From Marinobacterium_D sp050908845 (GTDB lineage: Bacteria; Pseudomonadota; Gammaproteobacteria; Pseudomonadales; Balneatricaceae): a stretch of DNA of 64,000 bases. The stretch spans positions 4,030,001-4,094,000 of the forward strand of contig NZ_CP194171.1 of assembly GCF_050908845.1 (NCBI RefSeq), written 5' to 3'. Under the pieces are notes generated by a model that was not told the origin of the DNA, did no database searches, and saw nothing but the letters and a program-made list of their open reading frames with translations. Both the position numbers and the translations under genes were made by a program. Below, one piece after another: positions 8,407 to 16,503 of this stretch; position 1 is the stretch's first letter, and every line of letters starts with the position of its first letter.

Positions 8407-9234
8407 TTAAGCAGGGTTAAGTTGGTAAGCAGGGCTTGCAGAGGAAGCTGCGACCGGATCGGACGCGGGCTCCGGGCTCATCTGAGTGCCATAAAGGCGA
8501 CTGAGCATCTGCCCGTCCAGGGCAGTAATCGGTCCATCGAAAAAGATCTCGCCGCCTTGCAGCGCTATCGCGCGACGGCAGTATTTTTGTGCGTAATCAA
8601 CTTGGTGCAGGGTAACAACGACGGTAATGCCCAACTCTCGGTTGATCCGCTCCAGGGTTTCCATCACCAAGCGGGAGGATTCCGGGTCTAGAGAAGCGAT
8701 GGGCTCGTCGGCCAGAATCACTTCAGCCTTCTGCATCAATGCCCGGGCAATGGCGACACGCTGCTGCTGACCGCCGGAGAGTTCTGAAGCGCGTTTCAAG
8801 GCATGCTCTCGCAAACCCACCAGCTCCAGCGCCTGCAGCGCCTCAAGCTTTTCTTCGCGGGTAAACCAGCCCAGCATGCTGCGCCATACCGGTACGCGAC
8901 TGAGACCACCGATAAGGACGTTGGTCAGAACACTGAGCCGATTGACGAGATTGAATTGCTGGAAGATGTTGCCTACACGCGCCCGGGTGCGACGGATATC
9001 CTTACAGGCTCGGCCCTTCTGTTGGACCGGAACGCCCAGGACTTCGATCTGGGAGTTACTGCCTTTGTCGGCCATTGTCAGGCAGGACAGGTGACGCATC
9101 AGCGTAGACTTACCTGAACCGGAAGAGCCGATAAGAGCGACCATCTCCCCCTCTTCAACGCTCAGGGAAATAGACTTGAGAACCCGAGCATCACCAAAGG
9201 ATTTCTGCAGGTTGGTAATTTGGATGGCTGGCAT
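8407..9234 (-). CDS. phnC: PhnC, phosphonate ABC transporter ATPase
   Basis: ATPase of the PhnCDE importer. Walker A GSSGSGKST (residues 36-44), the PhnC-typical GNIFQQFNLVNRLSVLTNVLIG segment, signature ELSGGQQQRVAIARALMQ and Walker B VILADEPIASLDPES are all present. The start at 9234 (MPAIQITNLQKSF) follows GAGGGG by seven bases and matches the E. coli start; an ATG eight codons upstream is less likely. Length is 275 residues. A TGTCAT-containing stretch sits about 45 bp upstream. Confidence 0.95.
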   Translation of the reverse strand: MPAIQITNLQKSFGDARVLKSISLSVEEGEMVALIGSSGSGKSTLMRHLSCLTMADKGSNSQIEVLGVPVQQKGRACKDIRRTRARVGNIFQQFNLVNRLSVLTNVLIGGLSRVPVWRSMLGWFTREEKLEALQALELVGLREHALKRASELSGGQQQRVAIARALMQKAEVILADEPIASLDPESSRLVMETLERINRELGITVVVTLHQVDYAQKYCRRAIALQGGEIFFDGPITALDGQMLSRLYGTQMSPEPASDPVAASSASPAYQLNPA

Positions 9235-9276
9235 GAATCGCCCCTCATGTAATCGCATGCCGCAATCCTAGAGGGG

Positions 9277-9287
9277 CTTTATGACAC
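9277..9287 (-). promoter_or_regulatory. Possible Pho-box half-site ahead of phnC
   Basis: On the minus strand the sequence GTGTCATAAAG matches one 11-base half of a PhoB box (CTGTCATAAAT). No convincing second half-site was found beside it, so a secondary PhoB-dependent start in front of phnC is only a possibility. Confidence 0.22.
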
Positions 9288-9349
9288 GTAGGTTGTCTAG
9301 ATATGTTTGTTTGGTTGCGAAAAAATTGCGCCTTTCTTACAACTGAATG

Positions 9350-9964
9350 TCAGTCTAAATACTTTGCCAAGAAGGCCTCACCAGGCAGTGAGCGGAAGTC
9401 AGCCAATGACTCAGCCAGACGCTCATGGGACCAGTCCCACCAGGCCAGACGTTCAAATCCGTCGATGACAGAATCACTAAACCGTTTGCGAATCGGCTTT
9501 GCGGGCACACCACCGACAATCGTGTAGGGAGCCACGTCCCTGGACACCACGGCACCCGCCGCGATAACGGCACCATTGCCCACACTTACACCGGCAAGCA
9601 CAACAGCTCCGTGGCCGATCCATACATCGTGTCCAATGGATACTGGCTGATCTCGGCGCCACTGGAAAAAGCTCTCATCGTCGTCACCAAATCCATAAAG
9701 TGAACTGCGATAGGTAAAATGATGCATGGCCGCTTTTTCAACCGGATGATTACCCGGGTTCAGGCGAGTATGAGCAGCGATGGAGCAGAATCGTCCAATC
9801 CGCGTGTTGATTACATCAGAGTCGTCACCGATGTAGGAGTAATCACCGAGGCTGGTGTTGACCACTTTGCAGCGAGCACCAATTTCATTGTACCGGCCAA
9901 ACTCCACATCGCGGATCTCCACCTCAGGGTCCAGGAGGGGTTCAATGGGTAGACGTTTATTCAC
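9350..9964 (-). CDS. Left-handed beta-helix acetyltransferase of phosphonate operons
   Basis: 204-residue hexapeptide-repeat transferase of the chloramphenicol/xenobiotic acetyltransferase type. Repeats such as IGDDSDVINTRIGRFCSIA and IGHDVWIGHGAVVLAGVSVGNGAVIAAGAVV form the left-handed beta-helix, with the conserved catalytic His in NHP. Members are recurrent in phn operons (the phosphonate-metabolism hexapeptide family) and may acetylate aminoalkylphosphonates or a pathway intermediate, like PhnO but with an unrelated fold. It starts with GTG (AGGAA six bases upstream) and is the first gene of the operon, 115 bp before phnC. The substrate is unknown. Confidence 0.8.
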   Translation of the reverse strand: MNKRLPIEPLLDPEVEIRDVEFGRYNEIGARCKVVNTSLGDYSYIGDDSDVINTRIGRFCSIAAHTRLNPGNHPVEKAAMHHFTYRSSLYGFGDDDESFFQWRRDQPVSIGHDVWIGHGAVVLAGVSVGNGAVIAAGAVVSRDVAPYTIVGGVPAKPIRKRFSDSVIDGFERLAWWDWSHERLAESLADFRSLPGEAFLAKYLD

Positions 9965-10014
9965 ACCATTTCCTACTTCAGGTTATTTAACCGGAAGCAG
10001 ACTAATGACCAATA

Positions 10015-10032
10015 GTGAACGCCCAATGACAA
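10015..10032 (-). promoter_or_regulatory. Putative Pho box upstream of the phn operon
   Basis: Read on the minus strand the site is TTGTCATTGGGCGTTCAC: a TGTCAT element and a TTCAC element 11 bases apart, as in the PhoB consensus CTGTCATAAATCTGTCAC (11 of 18 positions agree). A further GGTCAT lies 21 bases downstream of the first half. It is 51 bp from the GTG of the first operon gene, a sensible distance for phosphate-starvation control. No strong -10 could be named. Confidence 0.45.
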
Positions 10033-10264
10033 GCCTGTTGGTGAACTTATCCAAGCTCTACCGTAAGTGCCTTCATGCTTCTCTCTGTATGCAGCAAAAC
10101 CTAGGGCCATTGAAATACGCTCTCAGCACTCTGGGCCAAACCAATCATAAAGACTGATTGCGTGAACGGGTGCTATGGGAAGGAAGTGTTCAGAGGGGAC
10201 GCGGCCTATTTCAGTAAGCCTTAGTCGATAACGAAAAGATGGCCGGAGTGTGAGTGCGGGACAA

Positions 10265-10292
10265 GGGACCACCGGAGAGTTCCAGTGGTCCC
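10265..10292 (-). terminator. Hairpin after the aldehyde dehydrogenase gene
   Basis: GGGACCAC / GTGGTCCC inverted repeat (8 bp perfect, longer with one mismatch) seven bases beyond the stop codon of the minus-strand gene. The following T content is low (CTTGTCCC), so termination may be partial. Confidence 0.6.
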
Positions 10293-10299
10293 GATTGGA

Positions 10300-11784
10300 T
10301 CAACCCAGTTTGATCCAGGTGGTCTTGAGCTGGGTAAACTTGTCCAGGGCATGCAGAGACAGGTCACGGCCGAAGCCGGACTGCTTGTAGCCACCGAACG
10401 GCGTGCAGAAGTCCAGTGCATCCATGGTGTTGACGGACACGGTACCGGCCTTGAGTTTACGCGCGACGCGGTGGGCACGATTCAGGCTTTCGGTCCAGAC
10501 AGATGCCGCCAGGCCGTAGATGGAATCGTTGGCGATAGCCACCGCTTCTTCGTCACTGTCGAAGGTGATCACCGCCACAACCGGACCGAACACTTCGTCA
10601 CGGGCAATGGTCATATCCGGTGTTACGCCATCAACGATGGTCGGCGCAACATAGTTGGTGGCTTCATCACCGACGCCGCCGGTCAGGATCTTGGCGCCCT
10701 GCTCTTCAGCCTGGGCAATAAAACCGCGTACCCGACGGGCATGGTTGCTGTCGATCAGCGCACCAACCTGGGTATCAGCCTCGAGCGGATCACCCACTTT
10801 CATTGAACGTGCCTTGGTGATCAGCTTGTCGATAAACTGATCCTTGATGCTGCTCTCAACCAGTATACGGGAGTTGGCGGAGCACACTTCGCCCTGGTTA
10901 AAGAAGATACCCATGGCGGCGTTCTCCACCGCGGCGTCCAGATCGCAGTCGGCGAAGATCAGGTTCGGGCTCTTGCCGCCGGTTTCCGGCCACACCGGCT
11001 TCATGTTGGATTCTGCCGAGTAGCCCATCAGCAGCTTGGCTACGCCGGTGGAGCCGGTGAAGGTCAGGCAGTCCACGTCGTTGTGCAGGCCAAGCGCCTT
11101 GCCGACAACCTGTCCATAACCGGTCACCACGTTCAGTACACCATCCGGCAGGCCTGCCTCTTTCGCCAGCTCGGCCAGGCGCAGCGCAGTCAGCGGCGAC
11201 TGTTCAGCCGGCTTCAGGATCACGGAGTTGCCCGCGATCAGTGCTGGTGCCAGCTTCCAGGCAGCGATATCAAGCGGGAAGTTCCAGGGGATGATAGCGG
11301 CAACGACACCGATCGGCTCACGGGTGATGGTAGCAATGTTGTTGCCATCGGTCGGCGCCACTTCACCGTATAGCTTATCGACGGCCTCGGCATACCATTC
11401 AAAGCAGGCAGCGGAGCCTGGAATATCCAGGTTCAGGGTATCTTGTACCGGCTTGCCCACGTTAAGGCTTTCCAGCAGCGCCAGCTCTTCAACATTCTCA
11501 AGGATCAGTGCAGCCAGTTTTTTGATCACAGCCTTGCGCTGCGCCGGAGCGGCTTCGGACCACTCACCGGAGTCGAACGCACGACGGGCTGAAGCCACGG
11601 CGCTATCCACATCGGCAGCACTGCAAGCAGCTGTGCTAGCCAGCAACTCGCCGGTCGCCGGGTTAAAGGTATCGTAGGTTTCGCCGTTACTGGCACTGAC
11701 GAATTTACCGTCAACGAAAGCCTGGGTTTTGAGCTCGATCTGCTGTTGTTTGGCGAGCCAGTATTCTTTGGTCTGTACAGTCAT
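10300..11784 (-). CDS. NAD-dependent aldehyde dehydrogenase, KauB/PuuC type
   Basis: 494-residue aldehyde dehydrogenase. Landmarks: oxyanion Asn168 in PWNFP, the cofactor-binding GSTGVA at 244-249, general-base Glu267 in PETGGKSPN, and nucleophile Cys301 in NQGEVCSANSR. The ending LHALDKFTQLKTTWIKL matches the KauB/PuuC subfamily, which oxidises 4-guanidinobutyraldehyde, gamma-glutamyl-GABA semialdehyde and other omega-amino aldehydes. The usual EAGGKSP/ELGGKSP is ETGGKSP here, a small departure. It starts 23 bp after the aspartase-like gene, so the two form an operon. The link with the amine-type genes across the LysR suggests an amino-aldehyde intermediate (inference); the exact substrate is unknown. 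Confidence 0.85.
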   Translation of the reverse strand: MTVQTKEYWLAKQQQIELKTQAFVDGKFVSASNGETYDTFNPATGELLASTAACSAADVDSAVASARRAFDSGEWSEAAPAQRKAVIKKLAALILENVEELALLESLNVGKPVQDTLNLDIPGSAACFEWYAEAVDKLYGEVAPTDGNNIATITREPIGVVAAIIPWNFPLDIAAWKLAPALIAGNSVILKPAEQSPLTALRLAELAKEAGLPDGVLNVVTGYGQVVGKALGLHNDVDCLTFTGSTGVAKLLMGYSAESNMKPVWPETGGKSPNLIFADCDLDAAVENAAMGIFFNQGEVCSANSRILVESSIKDQFIDKLITKARSMKVGDPLEADTQVGALIDSNHARRVRGFIAQAEEQGAKILTGGVGDEATNYVAPTIVDGVTPDMTIARDEVFGPVVAVITFDSDEEAVAIANDSIYGLAASVWTESLNRAHRVARKLKAGTVSVNTMDALDFCTPFGGYKQSGFGRDLSLHALDKFTQLKTTWIKLG

Positions 11785-11807
11785 AAATTACTCCGTTGGC
11801 TGCCGTG

Positions 11808-13658
11808 TTAGACGGCCTTACTGATTTCTGCCTGCTTCCGCATGCGTCGCGGAGCGGTCATATTGTCAACGCTAAGCACGTCGTCTAATTCGCTTGCACT
11901 CAGCAGCCCTTCAGCCAGGACCAGATTGCGCACGCTTTCGCCGGTGGTCACCGCCTGTTTGGCGATTCGGCTGGCATTGTCATATCCAATATAGGGGTTG
12001 AGCGCAGTGATGATGCCAATACTGTTATTAACAAGTTCAAGACAGCGTTCACGGTTTGCCGTGATACCGTGAATACAGCTGGCGGAAAGCCTGTTAATCG
12101 CGCGGATCTGCAGCCGCAGTGACTGCAGAACATTGAACGCCAGCACCGGTTCCATCACATTCAGCTGCAACTGACCCGCTTCAGCAGCAAGGGTCACGGT
12201 GATGTCGTTGCCGATCACCTGGAACGCCACCTGGTTCACCATCTCAGGGATCACCGGGTTCACCTTGCCCGGCATGATTGAGCTGCCAGGCTGCATCGGT
12301 GGCAGGTTGATCTCCTGCAGGCCCGCGCGCGGTCCACTGGAGAGCAGGCGCAGGTCATTACACATCTTGGAGAGTTTGACCGCGTTGCGCTTCAGCACGC
12401 TGGAAAAGGTCACGAAGGCCCCCATGTCTGAGGTCGCTTCGATCAGGTTACGGGCCCGGACCAGTTCTCTGCCGGAAATATTGGACAGTTCCTCTATTGC
12501 CAGACTGGAGTACTCCGGATCGCTGTTGATACCGGTGCCGATGGCGGTAGCACCCAGGTTGATCTCGCGGAAGAACTCCACCACATCCTTGGCTTCCTCG
12601 ATATCCTCTTTCAGCGTCGCGTACCAGGCGTCGAACTCCTGGCCCAGGGTGATCGGCACGGCATCCTGCAACTGCGTGCGTCCCATCTTCACCACATCGG
12701 AAAACTCCACCGCCTTCTGCTTGAGTTCATAGCAGAGTCCAGACAGCGCTTTCACGTATTCATCGTGGCTGAGCAGAATGCCCAGTCGGATCGCGCTGGG
12801 GTAGACATCATTGGTGGACTGGGACAGGTTGACGTGGTTGTTGGGGTGCAGGTGTTGATACTCGCCTTTGGCATAACCCATCAGCTCGAGCGCCCGGTTG
12901 GCAATCACCTCATTGGCGTTCATGTTGGTTGAGGTGCCGGCACCTCCCTGAATCACGTCCACAACAAAGTGTTCATGCCATTGGCCGGCAATGATCTCAT
13001 CGCACGCCTGGCTGATTGCGTTGGCGCGCTGTTCGTCGAGCAGATCCAGCTTGCAGTTGGCCCGCGCTGCGGCCTTTTTAACCATTGCCAGCGCCACGAC
13101 CAGACGTGGAAAGTGCTGCAGCTGGATATCGGTGATAGAGAAGTTCTCCATCGCACGCAGGGTCTGCACCCCATAGTAGGCACTGCAGGGCACATCCCGC
13201 TCACCCAGAAGATCTTTCTCGCGCCGCGTATTAACGTTGTTGGCAGAAAGCGCAAGCGCCTCCTCGCGCTTGGCCGCCAGTTTCATCAACTGCAGAACTA
13301 CCGCCGCCGCTGGGCCGGAGCACTCCAGCCACTTTCGCAACGCGACCAGATCCAACAGCATCAACGTTGCGTCGCTCCTGGCGGCAAGCCACCCCGTCGG
13401 CTTGGCCGACCGGTAAAGCAGCTCAATCTCACTGCAGAGAACAGGTCCTAGCAGCCGTGCGTTCTGCCCTTCATGCTCAAACTGGCACTCCCCCTCCAAC
13501 AAAATCGTCAGATGGTCGGGCTGATCGGCCAGGTTGACTCGTACCCCGGACTTCAGCTCTCTCACTGCGGTAAAGCCCAACAGGGCGCCAAACTCATCCG
13601 CCGCAAGCTGCTCGCAATTCAGAACCGTCTTAATACATTTCTTTTTATTGGCGTTCAT
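11808..13658 (-). CDS. aspA: Aspartate ammonia-lyase with an N-terminal cyclic-nucleotide-domain-like module
   Basis: 616 residues, some 145 longer than ordinary aspartase. Residues about 144-616 are a complete aspartase/fumarase: GTSTNMNANE (241-250), SQSTNDVYPS (279-288) and the signature loop GSSIMPGKVNP (458-468). It would interconvert aspartate with fumarate and ammonia. Residues 1-143 resemble a CRP/FNR-type jelly roll (HLTILLEGECQFEHEGQNARLLGPV, then SEIELLYRSA, ending in a long helix). However, the GE...R phosphate cassette is degenerate, so cAMP binding is doubtful. It is cotranscribed with the downstream aldehyde dehydrogenase. An inverted repeat lies 28 bp before the start codon. 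Substrate could be aspartate or an N-substituted aspartate. Confidence 0.87.
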   Translation of the reverse strand: MNANKKKCIKTVLNCEQLAADEFGALLGFTAVRELKSGVRVNLADQPDHLTILLEGECQFEHEGQNARLLGPVLCSEIELLYRSAKPTGWLAARSDATLMLLDLVALRKWLECSGPAAAVVLQLMKLAAKREEALALSANNVNTRREKDLLGERDVPCSAYYGVQTLRAMENFSITDIQLQHFPRLVVALAMVKKAAARANCKLDLLDEQRANAISQACDEIIAGQWHEHFVVDVIQGGAGTSTNMNANEVIANRALELMGYAKGEYQHLHPNNHVNLSQSTNDVYPSAIRLGILLSHDEYVKALSGLCYELKQKAVEFSDVVKMGRTQLQDAVPITLGQEFDAWYATLKEDIEEAKDVVEFFREINLGATAIGTGINSDPEYSSLAIEELSNISGRELVRARNLIEATSDMGAFVTFSSVLKRNAVKLSKMCNDLRLLSSGPRAGLQEINLPPMQPGSSIMPGKVNPVIPEMVNQVAFQVIGNDITVTLAAEAGQLQLNVMEPVLAFNVLQSLRLQIRAINRLSASCIHGITANRERCLELVNNSIGIITALNPYIGYDNASRIAKQAVTTGESVRNLVLAEGLLSASELDDVLSVDNMTAPRRMRKQAEISKAV

Positions 13659-13685
13659 TTCACTTCTGGATGCGCTGTGGCATCA

Positions 13686-13705
13686 GTTTTAGACAGGACT
13701 AAAAC
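13686..13705. promoter_or_regulatory. Inverted repeat operator candidate upstream of aspA
   Basis: GTTTTAG-N6-CTAAAAC, a perfect 7-bp dyad with a 6-base centre, starting 28 bp upstream of the aspA ATG. The left arm also belongs to an 11-base direct repeat GCATCAGTTTT (13680-13690 and 13788-13798). It would suit binding by a dimeric repressor or by the neighbouring LysR. No experimental analogue known to me. Confidence 0.4.
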
Positions 13706-13858
13706 CTCGAACCCGCGGCTCGAGAAACCGTACAATCCAGCCTAAGAAGGGCACCAATATTTGTAAAATACTATTAATTTACCGTTTGCATCAGTTTTTC
13801 AAATACTGCTGGCCTGAGCCTGCCCCAGGCATGTCGGCCGTCTCCGGCCCTGACATTT

Positions 13859-14797
13859 TCAGGCGTTAGCCTGTGTATCCATGGCAAAAACTGCGTCGGA
13901 CATTTCCTGTGCCTGAGCTTCTATCTGCTTGATAAAGGCTTCAGCGACAGGGGTCAGGCGCAGGTCGGAGAGGCGTGCCACCCCCATACGCAGCGGCCTT
14001 AGCTTCTCTTTCAACGGCACCTGCCTGAGCTCGGTACCATCCAGCGCCAGGTTATTGGCCATGGGTGTATTCGCCAGTGAGTAGCCAAAGCCGTTGCCCA
14101 CCAGTCCACGAACCATCGCCAATGACTGAGCTTCGTAGGCGTAATTGGGTTCCAGCTCCAGGCTGAGAAACAGTGAAAAGAAGTATTCGCGGCTCATCGG
14201 CCAGTCAAGCAGGACCATGGGGTACTCGGACAGCTGTTTCAGCGACACTTCAGCCTGATCCGCCAGGGGATGATCAACGCCCAGCACCGCATAAGGGGGG
14301 AACTCGATCAGGGGATGGAATTCGACATCGGCGGGCAGTTGCAGATCATAGGTGAGCGCCAGCTCATACTTGCCGGTCGCAAGTCCGTGAATAATATCTT
14401 TCTGATGAATCTCATCACACTGTACCCGGGCAGCCGGGTAATTTGCCTGAAAGCGCTTGATCAGCCCGGGCAATAGTATCGGCGCGAAGGTGGGGAAACC
14501 CGCTATCTTGATCGAGCCCGACACCTCTTCACCCAGCGAATGGGCATAACTAGCCAGCCCCTCGGCATCGGCGAGCAACTGTTTCGCTTTGCGCATGAAA
14601 CGACGCCCCGGCGAGGTTAACGACAGGCCCTGGGCATGATGCCGAACGAACAACTGCAGCCCGGTCTCCTCCTCCAGATGCAATATCGCGGAGGAGATGG
14701 ACGGCTGTGACACATGAAGTGCTTCCGCTGCCTGGGTCACGCTATTGAGGTCGCCCGCTGCGACAAAATAGTGAAGCTGCTTCAGGGTAAATCGCAT
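13859..14797 (-). CDS. LysR-family regulator (copy 1 of a paralogous pair)
   Basis: 312 residues. N-terminal winged helix (MRFTLKQLHYFVAAGDLNSVTQAAEALHVSQPSISSAI, residues 1-38 of the DNA-binding domain), then an effector-binding domain. It lies divergently from the monooxygenase operon and upstream of aspA, so it probably controls one or both. It shares long identical blocks with the LysR at 18776-19714, for example VSQPSISSAI, FVRHHAQGL/FIRHHAQGL, LDWPMSREYF and KMGVARL/RMGVARL. By eye the pair is a little over half identical along its whole length. The effector is unknown. The stop is followed by 200 bp before aspA. Confidence 0.88.
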   Translation of the reverse strand: MRFTLKQLHYFVAAGDLNSVTQAAEALHVSQPSISSAILHLEEETGLQLFVRHHAQGLSLTSPGRRFMRKAKQLLADAEGLASYAHSLGEEVSGSIKIAGFPTFAPILLPGLIKRFQANYPAARVQCDEIHQKDIIHGLATGKYELALTYDLQLPADVEFHPLIEFPPYAVLGVDHPLADQAEVSLKQLSEYPMVLLDWPMSREYFFSLFLSLELEPNYAYEAQSLAMVRGLVGNGFGYSLANTPMANNLALDGTELRQVPLKEKLRPLRMGVARLSDLRLTPVAEAFIKQIEAQAQEMSDAVFAMDTQANA

Positions 14798-15148
14798 CGG
14801 TATTATCTCTTATTGTTGTATTGCATTTGCCCGCACCTGCCGCCGGACCACGGCTTGATTTATAGCATATGAAAAACAAATTCAGCTGCCCCCAGGGGAT
14901 CAAATATTCCTTTCCATGGATAACCCCAGACCGAGCAATCGGCCAGGCACGCCCCCTTAATCCTATATCCAGGATCTAAATTTGTTTTTCTAATGCTATC
15001 GTTAAATTAATAATATTTTAACAATACAAACCCATCCCCTAGGCTTGAAACCAACTCAGTAAGCAAGCCTGCCCCCTTTGGACGTCTGGCCCACCTCACT
15101 GAACCGCCCCTTTCCATGAAGGCCCGAATCGCAACACAGGATGCAGAA
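14798..15148. other. Divergent regulatory region between LysR and the flavin monooxygenase
   Basis: 351 bp, AT-richer than its surroundings, holding the back-to-back promoters. It contains a long interrupted inverted repeat (arms 14862-14882 and 14979-14999, 19 of 21 positions matching) and a second dyad GTTAAA-N10-TTTAAC (15001-15022). LysR proteins usually bind such T-N11-A dyads next to a divergent target. An upstream ATG at 15116 in frame with the monooxygenase lacks a ribosome-binding site. Confidence 0.65.
14862..14999. promoter_or_regulatory. Long inverted repeat pair, probable LysR operators
   Basis: Arm 1 (14862-14882) reads ATAGCATATG then AAAAACAAATT; arm 2 (14979-14999) is its reverse complement except for a swapped AT/TA pair. 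The arms are separated by 96 bp, about nine helical turns. This would fit two regulator dimers on the same face bridging DNA between the two divergent promoters. Computed by eye; operator function is inference. Confidence 0.5.
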
Positions 15149-16432
15149 ATGACAGCTACAAAAACAGAGATCGATACACTGGTTGTAGGCGCTGGTCAGG
15201 CCGGCGTAGCTATGAGTGAACACCTCAGCAAACTGGGCGTGCCGCACCTGGTACTTGAGAGAAACCGCATCGCGGAGCGCTGGCGCACCGCACGCTGGGA
15301 CTCCCTGGTCGCGAACGGCCCGGCCTGGCATGACCGCTTTCCCGGATTGGAGTTCAGCGGTTTCGGCCCGGATGATTTCGTTCCCAAAGAGAAGGTTGCC
15401 GATTACTTTGTCGAATATGCGAAGAAATTCGAAGCGCCTATTCGCACCGGTGTAGAAGTAAAACAGGTCATCCGCAACACGGATCGTCCCGGTTTTACCG
15501 TAGAGACCTCCGAAGGCGTGATTCAGGCCAACCGCGTTGTCGCGGCGACCGGACCGTTCCAAAAGCCGTCTATTCCGCCGATCGCTCCCAAAGACGAGCA
15601 GATCACACAGCTCCACTCTGCCAACTACCGCAATCCTGAGCAGCTGCCCGAAGGTGGCGTACTGGTGGTCGGTGCCGGCTCTTCTGGCGTGCAGATTGCC
15701 GACGAATTGAACCGTGCCGGCAAGGATGTGTACCTGTCTGTCGGTGCCCATGACCGCCCGCCGCGCTCTTACCGTAACCGTGACTTCGTCTGGTGGCTGG
15801 GTGTACTGGGCCTCTGGGATTTGGAAGCGATGAAGCCCGGTACCGAGCATGTCACCATCGCCGTTACCGGTGCCCATGGTGAAAAAGGCACCGTCGATTT
15901 CCGTGAGCTCGGCGCCCAGGGCATCAAACTGGTCGGCCTGACCGAGAAGTTCGACAACGGCGTCGCTACCTTTGCACCGAACCTGGTGGAAAATGTTAAC
16001 CGCGGCGACGAGAACTACCTCGCTCTGCTGGATGCTGCCGATGCCTACATCGAGCGCAACGGCCTGGATCTGCCGGAAGAACCGGAAGCCCGTCGCATGC
16101 TGCCGGACCCGGAATGCATGACCAACCCGATTCTGGATCTGAACCTGGCCGAAGCCGGTATCAAGACCATTATCTGGGCCACCGGTTTCAGCGTTGACTA
16201 TAGCTGGCTGCAGGTAAATGCCTTCGATGAAAACGGCAAGCCTCAGCACCAGCGCGGTGTTTCCACCGAACCTGGCATTTACTTCATTGGTCTGCCCTGG
16301 CTGTCCCGCCGCGGCTCCACCTTCATCTGGGGTGTCTGGCACGATGCCAAGCACGTCGCCGACCACATCGCGACACAGCGCAAGTACCTGGAATATCAGG
16401 ACGCCTCCGAGCGCCAGACTGAACAGCGCTGA
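15149..16432 (+). CDS. Flavin-containing monooxygenase-like oxidoreductase (class B type)
   Basis: 427 residues with two dinucleotide-binding motifs: FAD site VVGAGQAGVAMSEHL (GAGQAG about 14-19) and NADPH site VVGAGSSGVQIADEL (GAGSSG about 175-180). Between them lies LHSANYRNPEQL, the place of the monooxygenase fingerprint. Related enzymes (CzcO/FMO/YUCCA group) oxygenate nitrogen, sulfur or carbonyl carbons using a flavin C4a-peroxide. The ATG at 15149 was chosen because AGGA lies nine bases before it. The gene opens an operon with a Rid protein and a DUF1028 protein, which suggests oxidation of an amine or amide compound. The substrate cannot be read from sequence. Confidence 0.82.
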   Translation: MTATKTEIDTLVVGAGQAGVAMSEHLSKLGVPHLVLERNRIAERWRTARWDSLVANGPAWHDRFPGLEFSGFGPDDFVPKEKVADYFVEYAKKFEAPIRTGVEVKQVIRNTDRPGFTVETSEGVIQANRVVAATGPFQKPSIPPIAPKDEQITQLHSANYRNPEQLPEGGVLVVGAGSSGVQIADELNRAGKDVYLSVGAHDRPPRSYRNRDFVWWLGVLGLWDLEAMKPGTEHVTIAVTGAHGEKGTVDFRELGAQGIKLVGLTEKFDNGVATFAPNLVENVNRGDENYLALLDAADAYIERNGLDLPEEPEARRMLPDPECMTNPILDLNLAEAGIKTIIWATGFSVDYSWLQVNAFDENGKPQHQRGVSTEPGIYFIGLPWLSRRGSTFIWGVWHDAKHVADHIATQRKYLEYQDASERQTEQR

Positions 16433-16438
16433 GTGTAG

Positions 16439-16462
16439 GCGGCGGGCCGAAAGGCCCGCCGC
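16439..16462 (+). terminator. Strong GNRA-loop hairpin after the monooxygenase gene
   Basis: Perfect 10-bp stem GCGGCGGGCC / GGCCCGCCGC closed by a GAAA tetraloop, beginning six bases after the stop codon. It is followed by ATTGTTTCACC, with too few T residues for a complete terminator. It may lower expression of the downstream Rid and DUF1028 genes or protect the upstream mRNA. Confidence 0.65.
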
Positions 16463-16503
16463 ATTGTTTCACCTGTCACCCCTAGTAAGCCGAGAGAATG
16501 CCG

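Larger units (their letters stand above)
9965..10299. other. Non-coding region between the phn operon and the aldehyde dehydrogenase
   Basis: 335 bp without a gene. The left part should hold the phn operon promoter on the minus strand: a Pho-box-like site (10015-10032) and a GGTTATTTAACC palindrome (9981-9992). The right end holds a hairpin terminator for the aldehyde dehydrogenase. I see nothing else in the remaining roughly 200 bp. Confidence 0.6.

Noticed and set aside
15056..16366. 436-codon open frame antisense to the flavin monooxygenase
   Set aside because: Shadow of a high-GC gene; no protein motif visible, while the sense frame has two Rossmann motifs.
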